Shown: piece after piece, positions 22,571 to 34,353 of the stretch
Layout of the letters: each line of letters begins with the position of its first letter
How positions within the stretch are numbered: the first letter of the stretch is position 1
Assembly (NCBI GenBank): GCA_029298735.1
Contig: JANSLP010000048.1
Coordinates: 62,001-126,000 of the forward strand
Direction of reading: 5' to 3'
Length of the DNA: 64,000 bases
Source: Ophiostoma sp. CBS 140.51
Taxonomy: Eukaryota > Ascomycota > Sordariomycetes > Ophiostomatales > Ophiostomataceae
Position numbers and translations under genes: made by a program
Notes under the pieces: model-generated
What the model saw: the letters and a program-made list of their open reading frames with translations, nothing else
What the model was told of the DNA's origin: nothing
The model's database searches: none

Positions 22571-25500
22571 CAGTGGCAAGCTGACGTAATCGAGCAGGAA
22601 AGGACAAAGCGGGCCCCTTCGTATTTTGGAGACTGATGAGCCGCTGCGGGCGAGGGAGTTTGGGGGGGCGTGTGAGTTCGTGTGAGTGGAGAGTGGGTCG
22701 CTTCGGACTTTGGCTGGGCTGCAATCTTGGTCGCTAATGTTTGGCAGGAGGACGACTTGCACAAGGGAGGTAGGGAGCCAGCAAAGAGCCAGGAATAGGG
22801 GGCAACAGCAGGCGGAGCGGCGGGAGGGCGCTGAGTCCTGCGTAATGCTGCTGGGTGTGGATGATGTGGCCGCTTCAGACCCAACGAAAACTGGGCAACC
22901 AGCACAGCCAGGAATGCGCGGGAAGGTGCAACACAGGCAAAACTGGGCGGAAGGGCGAACAAAGGCAGGAGCAACAGAGCGGTGCAAAACGGGCAAAAAG
23001 GGGGGAAATCGTGAGAAAAAGATGAGCGCCCAAAAGAAGGGGAGTGAGAAAAAAGGAGTGAAAAGTGAGCGAAAAGAGAGGCGAAAAGAGAAAATGCGAC
23101 GAGCAGAGCGATCGCAAGAGACTCGAAATGGAGCTCTTTGGCTTGTGAAGCAGAGGGAAGAGGGAGCGCGAGCACTAGCAAAAGCCTCTGCGCAAAGAAA
23201 AAGTCAGTGAGAAGACAAAAAAGTGTCGCGAGAAGATGTGCAAAGAAAAGCTTGCTTCTCTTGTCAAAAAAGTGTTGTTGTTTGTGTTGTCACGGAAGAC
23301 AATTCTGCGACGTTTGGGAGATGGCGAGAGAAAAGAAGAAAAGGAGAGGGATGGGAGTTGTGAGAGCCAAAAATGAGATAAAGCAGAAAGGGGCGTTGGA
23401 TGGTGGGCAGAGGGCGCTGGGCCGTGGTGTTTTGTTGTGGTTCTAGGCGGGAAGGCGAGATGGAGACGGGCGAGACGGGCTGCGAAAGTTGAAGGAAGGA
23501 AGCAAGGGAATGGGAGGGAAAGAAGGAAAGTGCGCCCCAGTTGCGCTTCGTTGGTGTTGGTGCTGGGCGTTTGCTCGTTTGCTGCGCAGAAATGGCCTGG
23601 CCAGGAAAAAATGTAACGCCAGCAGGCAAAGTGCAGGCAAAGTGCAGGCAGGTACGATCAGTCACAGCTCGAGTTCTTGCACGGTTCCCACTCGATTTCC
23701 ACTTCAAATTCTGGATTCTGGGGCCTCGGGGCCTGGGCCTCTCGCAGGAAAGAGCAAACAACGCTCGCGCGAATCCCGTTATGTTAGGGGCTTGAGAGGG
23801 CGAGAGGGTGTGTGCGGCGGCGAAAACAAGGCAAAAAGCGCAGGAATACAGTGCAGCGAAGCAACGAAAGCAACGGAAGGCAGGCGAATGTGCAGCGAAA
23901 TGGTGGTGTGGAGACGTATGCCAGACCAGACGAGACAAGAGAGGACGACCCACGCGCACGGCGAAAGAAGACAGACGGCAAGAGCGTCGGACGCAAGGGG
24001 GGAAAGAGCAAGAGAGCCTGGCTCGACCTGGCACTGGGAGGAACTGGGAGGCGTGGGTCTAGCCAAATGGCACCTTGCAGCGTCGGGGCGTCCCAAACAC
24101 AACGCTAGGGGAAGCTCTGTTGGTTTGGGCCTGGCTTGGCTTGGGTGAGATACGAGAGACGGGGACGAGGCGAGAATGGGTGGAAGGGCTCAAAAGGTAT
24201 CTCACTTGTCTTACCACACTTGCGGAATGGGAAAATGATGCTCGATGCCCCAGAATCGACGTATTTTACAACATAAGATACAACACAAGATGCACGATAT
24301 ACACATAAACATGAGAGGAGAGAGCTCGAGATGTGGAAAGCAACAGCAGTCGTAATGTGTTATGCGTCGATTGCATTGCAAGACGCAACAAGGCCGCCGA
24401 GAATGACAGCATCCACTGGGTTGATATTTAAAGATATGAGCCGGATCGGCAGCTCGTTGCCAGTGGAGGTACCGGTACGGTGACATGTATGTGTGATAGC
24501 GCAAATTAGGAGCTGCCATATGTACCCACTACATAGCAGAGAGAAGATGCTGAGTAGCTTGCTCGCAAAGCGCACCATTAGCGCAAAATGCTCTCCTTCA
24601 GCACACTGGACGCTAGCCTACAACACACAAATCCCGCCCAGATGGAATCATCGACATTTGCAAGCTCGTGAGAATGCGAGAATGTGAAAATGTGTCCAAT
24701 ATCGCAGGCGTATGTCGTAGCACCGAGAACAGAAACTCCCCTCGCTGTTGTTTTCCATCTTTGTTTGATTGTTTTGGGGCCCTTGTTTTTTGTGTTTACT
24801 CCGTGCATTATGTTTGCTTTTGCTGGTGCCGTTGCGGCCGTTCGCGTTATCGCGCCATGTCTCGCAATCTATTTGGCGTTGTTTCCTTCCTGTTTTGTTC
24901 GTTTTGTTTTGTCTTCTGCACGGCAGCAGGCCGCGCCTGCCCTGTTCTGTCTGTTTGCCATTTGATTGCAGCAATTCCACAAGGTGGGTATTCATGGCTC
25001 ATTGCAAAGTGCAGCTCCTTCCGCCCAGTTTCAGCCTGGGTTAGCCGGGGCGTGAGGGCTGTCGCTAATTGAATACAGCCAGAGTGCTCAACTGCACTCA
25101 TCTTCCGGGCAAGCACTACGTGTTCCCCGGTACCTCGCTATCTGCCGACCCCTGTCCAATAATAACAGGCATGGGTCCGAGGGCCACCATGCTATTTGTG
25201 TTTGTGTTTTGTGTTTCCTGGACCTCTTTGACCACCCACCACCACCACCACATCGCTCCTTCCTTCCATGCACAGCATTTCGCTGTTTGCGGCGAGGACA
25301 TGGGGTCTGTTTGGTAAAGAGTGTGCATGTGTATCGTGCAGCAGCAACAAATCAACACAAACAAAAAGAACCCTCGAGGCGCAACGAAAAGCGCTCACGC
25401 TCTTTCCAAATGCACGTGTCGTAGGACTTTGCACTGTCTGGAGCTATCCACACTGCCACAGTGCAAGCTCCACGTCTTCAGCACCGCTTCTTGCTAGCGT

Positions 25501-26426
25501 GAGGAGTCTGCATTGTTGATGACGATGACCCAGGCTGCAAGTTGTCAGATATATACGTCGTAGACTAACTAGACTGGCCTCGATTAGTATCTTGCTTTCG
25601 AGCCTGGATGCGGAGAGCTGACAGTCCCATCTTACGCGGGGTTTGGTCTCGCCGGTCTCTCTGCCATTGCGGCCTTGCCGTTTTTGCTCCGTGAGAAGAT
25701 ATCCGTATGATCCGGGCCTTACCGTCCGCATTCTCGAAAGAGCTTGGCACCGCTGCAGCTGCTGCAGGCCGATAAGACCAGCATCAAGATATCCAGAGCC
25801 AAGACGCAATATCTGACGCTGACACCGCGATGTTTTGTTTGGTTTACAGAAAGATCCAGCTCACCGAGCTAGGCTCCGTTGGGCCCGGAAGGGGTGCTTT
25901 TGGTCCAGGGGCGTGCATATTGGCTTGCCATCGAAGAACCGAGAGAACCAAGAGAAACAAAACGTCGTGGGAAAAGAAACCTCCGTCTGCCAAATGCGCA
26001 GTCGTCTCTCCTTGAAAAAAAAAACGCACAGACCACTTTTGATGGAGGAGAACGAAGCTCCAGAACACCCAGTTTGGGCAGGCGCGCTTGTGATTGGCTG
26101 GAGCTATTTCCAGTGACGGCAAGCACCGTTTTGTGGGGGAAGGTGCAGCGTGGATTTTTACGATTTTTTTAGAGCCAACGTCGAACCTCAGGCGCGGCGA
26201 CAAAACAAAGCACACAACAGGAAGGCACGACGGCGCATCCGTTGTCACCGAGCGATACCAAGGAAACTGTACTATCGGCAGGCGCAATCCGACAGAAACG
26301 AAGCAGATCCTTCCATTGCAGGCGAGGCGCCACAATAAACCACACGACCTCCAGAGGCTTAAACGACTAGAGCCTTGCCTCAGCCTCCATCGACGTTCTC
26401 TCTCATCACCAGCCCGGCAGAAGGCC

Positions 26427-26444
26427 ATGTTTGGCAGGCCATAG
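26427..26444 (+). other. Short upstream reading frame before the Alba gene
   Basis: ATG TTT GGC AGG CCA TAG encodes MFGRP, ending 40 bases before the Alba start at 26485. If the transcript starts upstream of it, the frame could reduce translation of the main protein. Transcript start is unknown. Confidence 0.3.
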
Positions 26445-26484
26445 TGCCAGACTCCAACCCGACGACATACCAGCATACCCCGCG

Positions 26485-27444
26485 ATGGGGCCCAACAAAA
26501 GACATGCGGCGGCAGTGCCCTCGGTGCAGCAGCAGAACGAGAAGAAGCAGAAGACGGCCACATCAGCACCATTGAGCACACCCAAGCCAGCCAAGCCGAC
26601 GGCGATGACGGCAGGGTCCAGTACGGTCGTTCCGGCGACTCCGGGAGCAGCCGTTGACCCTGCCGCAAAGCGGAAACAACAACAAAGCCCGGCCAAAGAG
26701 CCCCGGCCAGAGAAGCGGCCAAAGACGACACAGACAGAAAAGACGACATCTAAAAAGCAGTCACCGAATCAGCCAGCACAAAAACAACCAGAACCCATCT
26801 CCCTTCCCCTCGAACCTCATGCAGCCATCCTGAAGGAGCTTGAGTCCAAATACGATGTCCGCACTCTCTCTGTCATCTCTTCGTCGAAGATGGAGAAACG
26901 CATCAACTCAGTCCTCAGCCACATTGAAGGCAAACCAGCCGATACGGGCGCACAGGACGGGCAAACAACAGCATCATCAGCATCCCGGCCAGGCATTGTC
27001 CTCCTGCACTGCCGGGTAGCCGACACAAACAAAATGATCTCCATCGCCGAGATCGTCAAGCAGCGTATACGCGAGGGCCGCTTTTCCAAGGAGACTGCTG
27101 GTGCGGATGGTGCGGCCAAGAAGAAGGGGAAGAAGGGCTCCAAGCTGTCAAAGACCGCGTGGTACCAATACAACCGGATATACGACGTGTCTGTGCCCAA
27201 GGAGGCCGGTGATGCACCAGTGTCCGGGGCCGACGAAGAGGACGACGGCTTTGCGCCGGCGGTGCACCGGCTTGACGAGGCCTTGAAGGGCAAGAACGAT
27301 TCAAATAGACAGATTACGACCTACATGAGCATCATCCTGTCACGGACACCCGTCGTGGAGCTACAGAAGAACCTCGAGATCTCTGTCCAAACCAGTATCG
27401 ACCCATTGGAGGTCGAGTTCGAGCAGTGGGTGGCTAGGACATGA
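26485..27444 (+). CDS. Alba-domain nucleic-acid-binding protein (Rpp20/Rpp25/Pop6-like)
   Basis: Single exon, 319 residues from MGPNKRHAAAV; the frame is open further upstream but only with a TTG, so 26485 is the first ATG. The N-terminal 100 residues are Lys/Pro/Gln/Thr-rich and disordered. The Alba-type fold spans about 115-300: KYDVRTLSVISSSKMEKRIN (first strand and helix), IVLLHCRVADTNKMISIAEI and VKQRIREG (core strand and helix), WYQYNRIYDVSVP, then ITTYMSIILSRTPVVEL (last strand). Alba proteins bind RNA or DNA; in eukaryotes they include RNase P/MRP subunits and messenger-RNA-associated factors. Between the strands is a Lys-rich loop and an acidic insertion. Which Alba subgroup it belongs to cannot be decided by eye. 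Confidence 0.8.
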   Translation: MGPNKRHAAAVPSVQQQNEKKQKTATSAPLSTPKPAKPTAMTAGSSTVVPATPGAAVDPAAKRKQQQSPAKEPRPEKRPKTTQTEKTTSKKQSPNQPAQKQPEPISLPLEPHAAILKELESKYDVRTLSVISSSKMEKRINSVLSHIEGKPADTGAQDGQTTASSASRPGIVLLHCRVADTNKMISIAEIVKQRIREGRFSKETAGADGAAKKKGKKGSKLSKTAWYQYNRIYDVSVPKEAGDAPVSGADEEDDGFAPAVHRLDEALKGKNDSNRQITTYMSIILSRTPVVELQKNLEISVQTSIDPLEVEFEQWVART

Positions 27445-28328
27445 ATAGTGGTGAAGGGAGAGGGATAAGAATGATGAGTTTTCGGATACGCATGAGAATA
27501 TAATGCCATATCTAGGCATGGAGTGGTGTTCCTGGAAGAACAAACATTGCATTGGAGCTTGATTCATATGCTCGCTGGGCTTGTACATTACATTTTGATA
27601 CCCAAGTAAAACATGATAGAAATACAATACTTTTTATTGATTTATAACACATTTTGTATGAAAATTTTGTGCCGTGTATTTTTCTTAAAAAAAAATGGTT
27701 TTAACCCCCCCCCCCTCCCCCCCTCCCGGAAATAAATACTGCAGATAATGCTCTTTTTTTTTATAAAAAATTTGTTTACACATTCCAAAAAAAAAACACG
27801 AAAATAAACAGATAAGTCGTGGTAGACGCACACAAACATAGAACTGTCACATATCATTTGGTAAGGTTCATAGTAATACATATACGACTGTTGCAAAGCA
27901 AAAACGTGTGCCGCTGGTGGTCAACCTAAACTACAATATATGGTTTTGTAAATTTTTGTGTGCCGTCCCCATATTCCAACTCTTCGTGTAAATCCAATCC
28001 GAAAAAACCAAAACAATGAGTGCTGAATATGCAATGCCGTATCCAAGTTCCACCACTTGCGTCGTCCCCTGGTTGCTTCTTATCGTTATACACCCGCGAG
28101 CGCACCGTGCACTTGTCGGAGTGTAACAACACCCGCCCGTCGAATGCAGCGTGATGTCCAAGGTGCGCTCGCTAGGTGCTATTCTGCCGTTCTTTCCTGT
28201 CGACCCAGACACGGTCGTCCGTCATCCCACACTACGGGAACAAGGCCACATGCCGTTGTGCCCGCCGGGCAAACGAGAAGAGAGCCGCTGTCCGTGTCCT
28301 GCCGCCCCCACTCGTTGCAGCAGTCCCT
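27445..28328. other. Convergent 3' region with C-rich tract
   Basis: AT-rich 3' sequence of the Alba and VTC1 genes. It holds 11 C at 27705-27715, then T, seven C, T and three C, followed by T- and A-runs. No gene seen. Confidence 0.55.
27705..27727. repeat. Interrupted poly-C tract
   Basis: C11-T-C7-T-C3. Such tracts are length-unstable and can form C-rich secondary structure. It sits between the 3' ends of two convergent genes. Confidence 0.8.
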
Positions 28329-28791
28329 CTATGGGCTACCGCCAGTCGAGGAGTAGACGATGCGCAGGACAAAGTTGACAACAATGGCCAGCACGAGGAT
28401 AATGGCCAGGAACGTGGGGCCGAAGCGGTCATCGAAACCGGCCTGGCCGCGCCGCCGTATCGACTTGGCACGCCAGTGGTAGGTGAATAGTGCATACAGC
28501 ATGGTCACGAGGGCGACACCCGTGAACAAGAAAGCCGAAATGAACGCCGGGCGGTCACCAAAGTTGAGCATGCCGATGGCGAGGGCGCCGAGGATGACGG
28601 TAAAGTTCATCCATGACAGGAACGTGCGCTCGTTGGCGAAGAAGACCTTGGGCTCGACGCGCGTCGGGAGAGCGATGCGCTTGCCTGGAGGAGAGAGAGT
28701 GTTAGTGAGGGCTCTGGAGAGGATAGAAGAAGAGTGATGGGATTGTCCTTGGCTTACCTGGGGCAGTCTGGAGGAGAGGCTGGCTCGACAT
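28329..28791 (-). CDS. VTC1: Vacuolar transporter chaperone complex subunit 1
   Basis: Two exons on minus: 28791-28758 and 28684-28329, with a 73-base intron (GTAAGC donor, CTAAC branch, CAG acceptor); 129 residues, the same length as yeast Vtc1. The start MSSQPLLQTAPGKRIALPTR matches Vtc1 proteins. The small domain has VEPKVFFANERTFLSWMNF at the first membrane helix, then three membrane segments and the basic YHWRAKSIRRRG loop between helices 2 and 3. Vtc1 is the membrane subunit of the polyphosphate polymerase complex on vacuole and acidocalcisome membranes. It lacks the SPX and catalytic domains, which sit on Vtc2-Vtc4. A CACGTGGG element lies upstream (29409-29416). Confidence 0.95.
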
Positions 28792-30052
28792 AGTGGCGAT
28801 TGTGCGAAAGGGCGATGCGACGAGGAAAGGCGAGTATCCAACAAAGAAAGAGTCGACGATGGAAGGATTGTGAGAAAAAGAATCGAGTCGAAGTCTCACG
28901 AAGTCGGTCGTTGGGAAGCGAGGGCGAGAAAAGAAAATGGGAGTGACGAAGAGAGGGACGAGGAATGAATGACGATCGTTTCTAGAAGCAAAAAAAGCAC
29001 AGGGCAGTGTCTTGGAGTTCTTGGTGCCTTTTGGCGGCTTATCGCGGACCGATAACAGCTAAAAAGGCGAAAAAGGGCGGAAGGAAGGAGCTTGTTTTCG
29101 GCTGGGCAAGAAATTTGTGACGACGGAAGAGGCAGAACCACGAACAGATCACGATCTTTATTGGAAAACGAAGACAAAGTACGACAGAGAAAAATACAAG
29201 TAAAAAAAGGACGAGGGAATTCGGCACCAAGCGACTAGTTTCAATTGAAAGAGCCGTGATGAGAGAAATATCAAAGGTATCTTAGCTTGCACTGTGGGCT
29301 GAAGCTTTGCTGCAAAAGACCACCCAAAAAGAGGCCAGGCGCGGCCTGTGGATGCATTGGGGGCAGCTTACAGGAGCGAATTTTGGGGGAAAGGGAAGTC
29401 CTGGAATGCACGTGGGCCATTTGATTGGTCAAGATTCACTGCAGCAACCAGACTCGGCCGTCACGTGTGCACGTTCTCTGCCTTTTGCTTGCTCTTGCTG
29501 CCCCGCATGCAGATAAGTGACCAATCACAGTGCAGGCTTGCTCCTGCACCAAATGGGTCTCCTTGTCCCTTTGTCTGCACTCTGGACCACGGTCTCGCAA
29601 CGAGAGAAGGTGCGATTGCCGGAACGGCAAACACGATCTGGTTCAAAGTACGGCGTCTTGCAGCCGGAGCTTCCTCTTTACAATAATCGGCGTCCGCGGT
29701 CTCTTTTTGCACGGTCAGGAAAAATTGAATGGCAAGAACGACCCCCACTGGTTGCAGCCTCGTCCCATCCCACCCAATCCTCGAACTGCACCCTCTCGGA
29801 TACGGCAAGACCAGCGCCAGCCTTGCCCCTCCCAGCTGCCAGCATATCACAACCAATCCCGCTTCTTCACCGCCTTTGGCCAAACAAGCAATCACGCCCC
29901 CTGGCTATCTTTGCTGACCATTCCTTGCTGCACAGTACATTCTTGTTTATTTACGTCTGCATCATCATACAAAACGACATTTTCTCTCGATCTCGACCCC
30001 CCTATGTCCATTCTCACCGCATCTTCCTTTCACGAATAACTAAACCGCAAAT
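28792..30052. promoter_or_regulatory. Divergent promoter region between VTC1 and the dynein light chain gene
   Basis: 1.26 kb with no coding evidence. Regulatory-looking sites cluster in the centre: CACGTGGG 29409-29416, inverted CCAAT 29424-29428, GTCACGTG 29460-29467, CCAAT 29521-29525. The plus strand is purine-rich from 28790 to 29230 (leader side of VTC1) and pyrimidine-rich from 29750 to 30050 (leader of the dynein gene). Confidence 0.55.
29409..29467. promoter_or_regulatory. Two CACGTG elements with CCAAT between
   Basis: CACGTGGG (29409-29416) equals the high-affinity Pho4 consensus of yeast; NUC-1 of Neurospora recognises the same core. GTCACGTG (29460-29467) fits Cbf1 better. An ATTGG lies between them. 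Both are about 620-675 bases from the VTC1 start. VTC genes are phosphate-starvation targets of Pho4 in yeast, so control of VTC1 by a Pho4/NUC-1 homologue is a reasonable inference. Confidence 0.5.
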
Positions 30053-30984
30053 ATGGCCGACGCCCCGTCAAACGCGGTAAGTTTGTTAACAGACGCGTCT
30101 CGGCTCCTGTCTCGCGAACATCGTGTCACCCCTTCAACCGTTGGCACTCCGACTCGGCCGACGTCCCCCCACTTCCCCATTGTCCGAGGGCTCTGCCGTC
30201 ATTGTCATGAACCTCTGCTAACGCGTCACTGTTTCCCCCCCCGTATTTCTAGCCCATCAAGCCGACGCGCCTTAAGCAGATCACCGAGGATGTAAGTTGC
30301 TCCCCGCGTCTGCCACCCAGCCGATGACTTGCTCTGTTTTGCACTCCGTGCCCGGAATTGCCGGCCGACCGCGAAGCATGGCCGCGGACAACGTCATGGC
30401 TGGCAAACAAGGACACTATATACTAACCGTACCCTAAACAACAGGCTTGCCAAAGCGCCATCGGCTCTGCCGAGTTCTACGAGCACGAGAAGACGGAGGG
30501 CTGGAACACCACCATCATCGTACGTTCCTCTCTACACTAATTACGACTTGACCTTATCCTGCGTGAGGACATCACAACTAACAATTACCCTTTTCTCTTC
30601 CTTCACCAGAACTCCATCCTCAAGTCCCTGATCAACGAGTCGGCCACCACCGCCGGCGGCGCCCCCACTTACAAGTTCGCCGTCAACAGCACAATCGTGC
30701 AACACCTCGTCCCCACCTCCCAGCTCAACAAGTCGCGGGGGACCGACACCGCCACCGGTGCCGATGACGCTGCGGCTGATGCTTCGGGCGCCAAGGCCGC
30801 TGCCACTGGTACCGACGGCAAGCCGCACGTCGGCCGTCGCGGTATGCATAGCGCGCAGGCTGCGTACTGGAACGAGAAGACGGACGGCATGTGGACGTAC
30901 AAGTTTGACGGCGGCGAGGGCAAGGGCTTCGATATTATCGTCATGGTCCTGTGGATCGCATACGACTCGGGTAACCGGGCGTAA
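30053..30984 (+). CDS. Tctex1-type dynein light chain
   Basis: Four exons: 30053-30076, 30253-30291, 30445-30519, 30610-30984; 170 residues. The first three exons are only 24, 39 and 75 bases, all in phase 0, with GTAAGT, GTAAGT and GTACGT donors. The Tctex1 fold is seen in ACQSAIGSAEFYEHEKTEGW, NSILKSLINES, YKFAVNSTIVQH and the last strands DGMWTYKFDGGEGKGFDIIVM. An Ala/Asp/Gly-rich insertion of about 45 residues lies between the second and third strands, making it longer than the roughly 113-residue animal protein. Tctex1 light chains dimerise on the dynein intermediate chain and help cargo binding in microtubule transport. Confidence 0.9.
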
Positions 30985-33900
30985 ATGTGGTCGACGACAT
31001 GAAAACGGAGAGAGTACGGAGTAGCTGAGAGGGGACGAGCGAACTGGAGACGATCTATCTATTCAAGGGCGGACGACTTCGATTTACTGTTGAAACCTCT
31101 GTATTGGACATTTTTGGTGCAGGATATGCATATTTCATTTCTGATTTACCTGATTTTACTGTGCTGAATTCACATTCACATCCCACCTGGGAAGCTTTGA
31201 AGGTACCACAGGTGCTTCTAACTACCTGGACATCAAATTGGAGGCATTGGTTCGTAAGATGTTTACTATACGAGGTCATGAGACACTGTATGCCATGCCT
31301 GCAGCTTGGCTCGCTTGCTCGGCTCAAGGCCGGCAGCCATACCCTTACACTCGGAGACTCTGCCGAGCCTGCGGAATGGGCGGCTTATTACCGATGCCTC
31401 CTCTTCTCCCTTACTCATGGCAATTGTGCGTTAGGGGGCCGGCGTTCATGCAAGATGATCAAGGCCGTGTCGATCCCCGGCTCCGCGAAGTTGCCATAAG
31501 GGTCCATGAGTTTCTTCTAGCAAAAGCGATGTGCATCTCTTTGAAAGCAGTTGATGTGCGCCTTAAGAGTTGGGCGATGATTACCATGCATCCCGAGTTC
31601 TTTTCGAGACCCTCACCTGATCAACGCCTCATGGGTCCTTTATCAACCCACTGTATCCATTGTTACATCATAGGGCGAAGGAGAAAACAATCGGTGAAGA
31701 CTGAAGATGCAAGAGTTCTCGTTATTGTGGCAAGTGGCTCTTTATCTCGACCCAATCAGATTGGATTTCGGCTGTAGATGTATTTTTGGCACATTTATTG
31801 CATCGTTTTTGATTTATTTGGTTTACTTTTGCGAAAAGTCTTGGTCGTGTTCGTTTATCTCCTAGTATGTGAGTAATAATCTATTTCCATTATTAACCAC
31901 ATGTGAATACGACCGAACAGACTCCAGCAAGACTAAACTCACGCGACATTGTAGAGAATCAATCCCTCTTGTCGCACAGACTACCCTTCTAGAATGTGAG
32001 GCTGCTCTTCTTTGGCCTGGACTCTTCAATTGTGTGCCGAGCGGTAAAGACGGGATGAAGGTCGTAATTCTCGCTTTGCTTCTGCAGATGCACTCACGCC
32101 CAATTCCTACGAAGATACATACGCGATACGGCCAGCTGTTCTGCAGAGGCTGCATGCAAAAAAGGGTACAACTTCCCTGTTTAGCTGTCAAATCGATGGG
32201 TCGTCTAAAAACCGGGAACGACCTGCATGACACAATCGGCACAGTGACGAAAAAGAAGGGGAAGGAAGCACAGAGTGGAGTCGCCTATGACGGCACCGAT
32301 GAAAATGGCAGGCGCGCCTAGCCCAGCCCACACGGGCAGGCCACGCTTCCACGCTCTTGACGGCTTCAGATGGGACTTGATGGCCAGGCCACATCCTAAG
32401 GGACCACCAAGTCGCACCTGCCGTCGGAGGGGCCTAGACTGCGAAACTGCCACTGGTCTAGCCTGGCCTCTTTCTGCACAAGTATACAGGCCAAGAAGGA
32501 AAGTGCAACCCTGTTGATGCAAGGAGATGGGCAAAAAGGAAAGACACAAAAATTTCTTTTAAAAAATCCCAATGAAAATCGAAAACCTCAACGGACTTCA
32601 ACAGGCCCATAACTCACCACGGACAGACCCCGGAAACAATGCACATGCTTGCTAAAAGGTTATTTTGGGTGATGGGCAAAGAACAAATGAAAGGGAGAGG
32701 CAAAAAAGGGTAGCGGGCGTCTACGGCAAAGGGACGCTGGAAGGCGATTACGCAGTTCGCTCACGCCGGCGGCCACCGTTCTAGCCCTAGCGGGACGTGG
32801 TCCGTAGCCGGCGGCACATGGCGCAGAAACCGTTTAGCAGTCTTACAGAGAATTATCGAGACAAATCCACAGTCCCTGGGCGAAGAAAGAGTCCCCTGTT
32901 TTCTAGATGTTTGTTAGTCAAGCTGACGCCCGTCTCCGTCTCAGGGCTCTTGCTCCAGTAAAAATAGCGCCTATATGGCTCCCATAGGCTCCCTTTGACA
33001 TGTTCCGAGGCTCGGATGAGGGGGGCAAACACTGGGCAGTCACAAAGAGGGCAACGGCGGCTGCAAGCATTTGCTTCAACTGGGTAAAAAAGCGAAAAAA
33101 ACATTTTTCAGCAACAGAAGGAACGACCAGCACATCTATTATCTCCCCTGCATTGCGCTTTCCTTTGTTGATCTGATACGACCGCATATAACGAGCTGGC
33201 CCTCCGTTCTCCTTCCGGACCCCATCCTGTAGATATTGTTCTCTCTCCATCTTCCACGAAATCTTTTCCCGCTCCCTGCTTCAGCTTTCCCCATTCGACT
33301 CCATTCAACTCGCCTCGAAACCCCTTGCACGAACTGCATCCCTGTACCTCTTCCAACAAACAAATCACGAGGTGTCCCGCTCGACGTCCAAGAGCGCCGA
33401 TCTTTGCCGGATTACCAGTCTTATCTCCAGGCAGTTTTTCTCTCTCCTCTTCTCGCCCTCGGGCTGTGTGTCGTTAAAAGAGACGGCGGCGCCCCCAGAC
33501 AGCCTACGATTCGTGCACTTGGACAGCACCTCAGTACACCACCAGCCCGGTTGATCTGGCATTTGATCATACGACCAAGTTTTCGCATCCTTCGCATTGC
33601 TGCTTCAACGAAAGCGTCTCCCCGACGCAACTGCGCCCCTCCCCCGATCTCAATCTATCGTCGACTTTTTGGAGCCGTTGTTCGATTTGTCCTCCCAGGT
33701 GTTTTCTGCTCTTTTGCCACCGACGTACCGTGCACCACCGTCATTGGCCCCCCTCCATCTCGAGCTCTGTCCTCTCAGTCTTTCCCGCCCAAAAGCGGCC
33801 TGTACACCACCCCTCTCAACTCGGGGCATTTTTCGTTTTACTCGATATTGGGTCGCGCCGTGTCGATCGCTTGTCATATCTGGAGGTCCTGATGCTATAA

Positions 33901-34353
33901 CGACATCACCTTTCTTCCCGTGCCGCCTGATGAGCTTGCTAGTGAAGAAGGGTCCCGGAATTGCTCTGCCTCCTTTGCCTCTGGATCGCAAGTCGTACCT
34001 GGGCACACCACCACCGCTCGTCAGCACGGATCACTGGTGCACTGCTTACACATAAACAGTTGCCCGTTACGTTCGTTACGTTCGTTTTTTGTTCGTTACG
34101 TTCCCCTGGAATTTACATACACGACTACTCTACCTCGCTACCCCACCCCGCTCTGGAACCTCGTCACTCCGCAGCTTGACAGCCTGACGGCATATAATTA
34201 CGACCAGACGCGCCCGACTCCCCTCTTATAATCCTTCGCTATCTCCCCAGCTATAGGATAAGATACGGCAGTCAGAACCCGCACATATCCATCTCAACAA
34301 ACACAAACCGACTCGAATTTATCATCGACATCTGTTCGACGACAAACATATCG
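30985..34353. other. 3.4 kb spacer before the F-box gene; no gene seen
   Basis: TACGGAGTA is at 31015-31023, just after the dynein gene. Several moderate open frames (for example 31238-31777 on +) have no family features. From 33230 to 34350 the plus strand is pyrimidine-rich and probably a long leader of the F-box gene; within it GTTACGTTC occurs three times (34066-34074, 34075-34083, 34095-34103). Confidence 0.45.
34066..34103. repeat. Triple GTTACGTTC repeat in presumed leader
   Basis: Two copies abut and a third follows after GTTTTTTGTTC. It is about 250-290 bases before the F-box start codon. It may be a slippage product or a protein-binding array. Confidence 0.6.

Larger units (their letters stand above)
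22175..26484. other. 4.3 kb spacer between AHC1-like and Alba genes; no gene seen
   Basis: From 22200 to 24150 the plus strand is G/A-rich, so the minus strand is a pyrimidine-rich leader/promoter of the AHC1-like gene. It keeps long frames open (for example 23181-22246 on minus) whose Phe/Leu/Pro/Ser composition is only that of the skewed DNA. Two inverted CCAAT boxes are at 22555-22559 and 22566-22570, about 385 bases before the AHC1-like start. A GCAGGCAAAGT unit repeats at about 23622-23650. Near the Alba gene another inverted CCAAT is at 26093-26097, and a five-codon upstream frame is at 26427-26444. Confidence 0.5.

Noticed and set aside
22246..23181. 311-codon frame on minus
   Set aside because: Composition is only Phe/Leu/Ser/Pro from pyrimidine-rich DNA, with no domain or signal; treated as leader or promoter.
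25844..26749. 301-codon frame on minus overlapping the Alba gene start
   Set aside because: Opposes a recognisable domain protein and crosses its promoter; no family features.
31238..31777. 179-codon frame on plus with several Cys
   Set aside because: Does not start with ATG, no domain recognised, no splice context.
33236..33892. 218-codon frame on plus
   Set aside because: Pyrimidine-rich leader region of the F-box gene; no domain.
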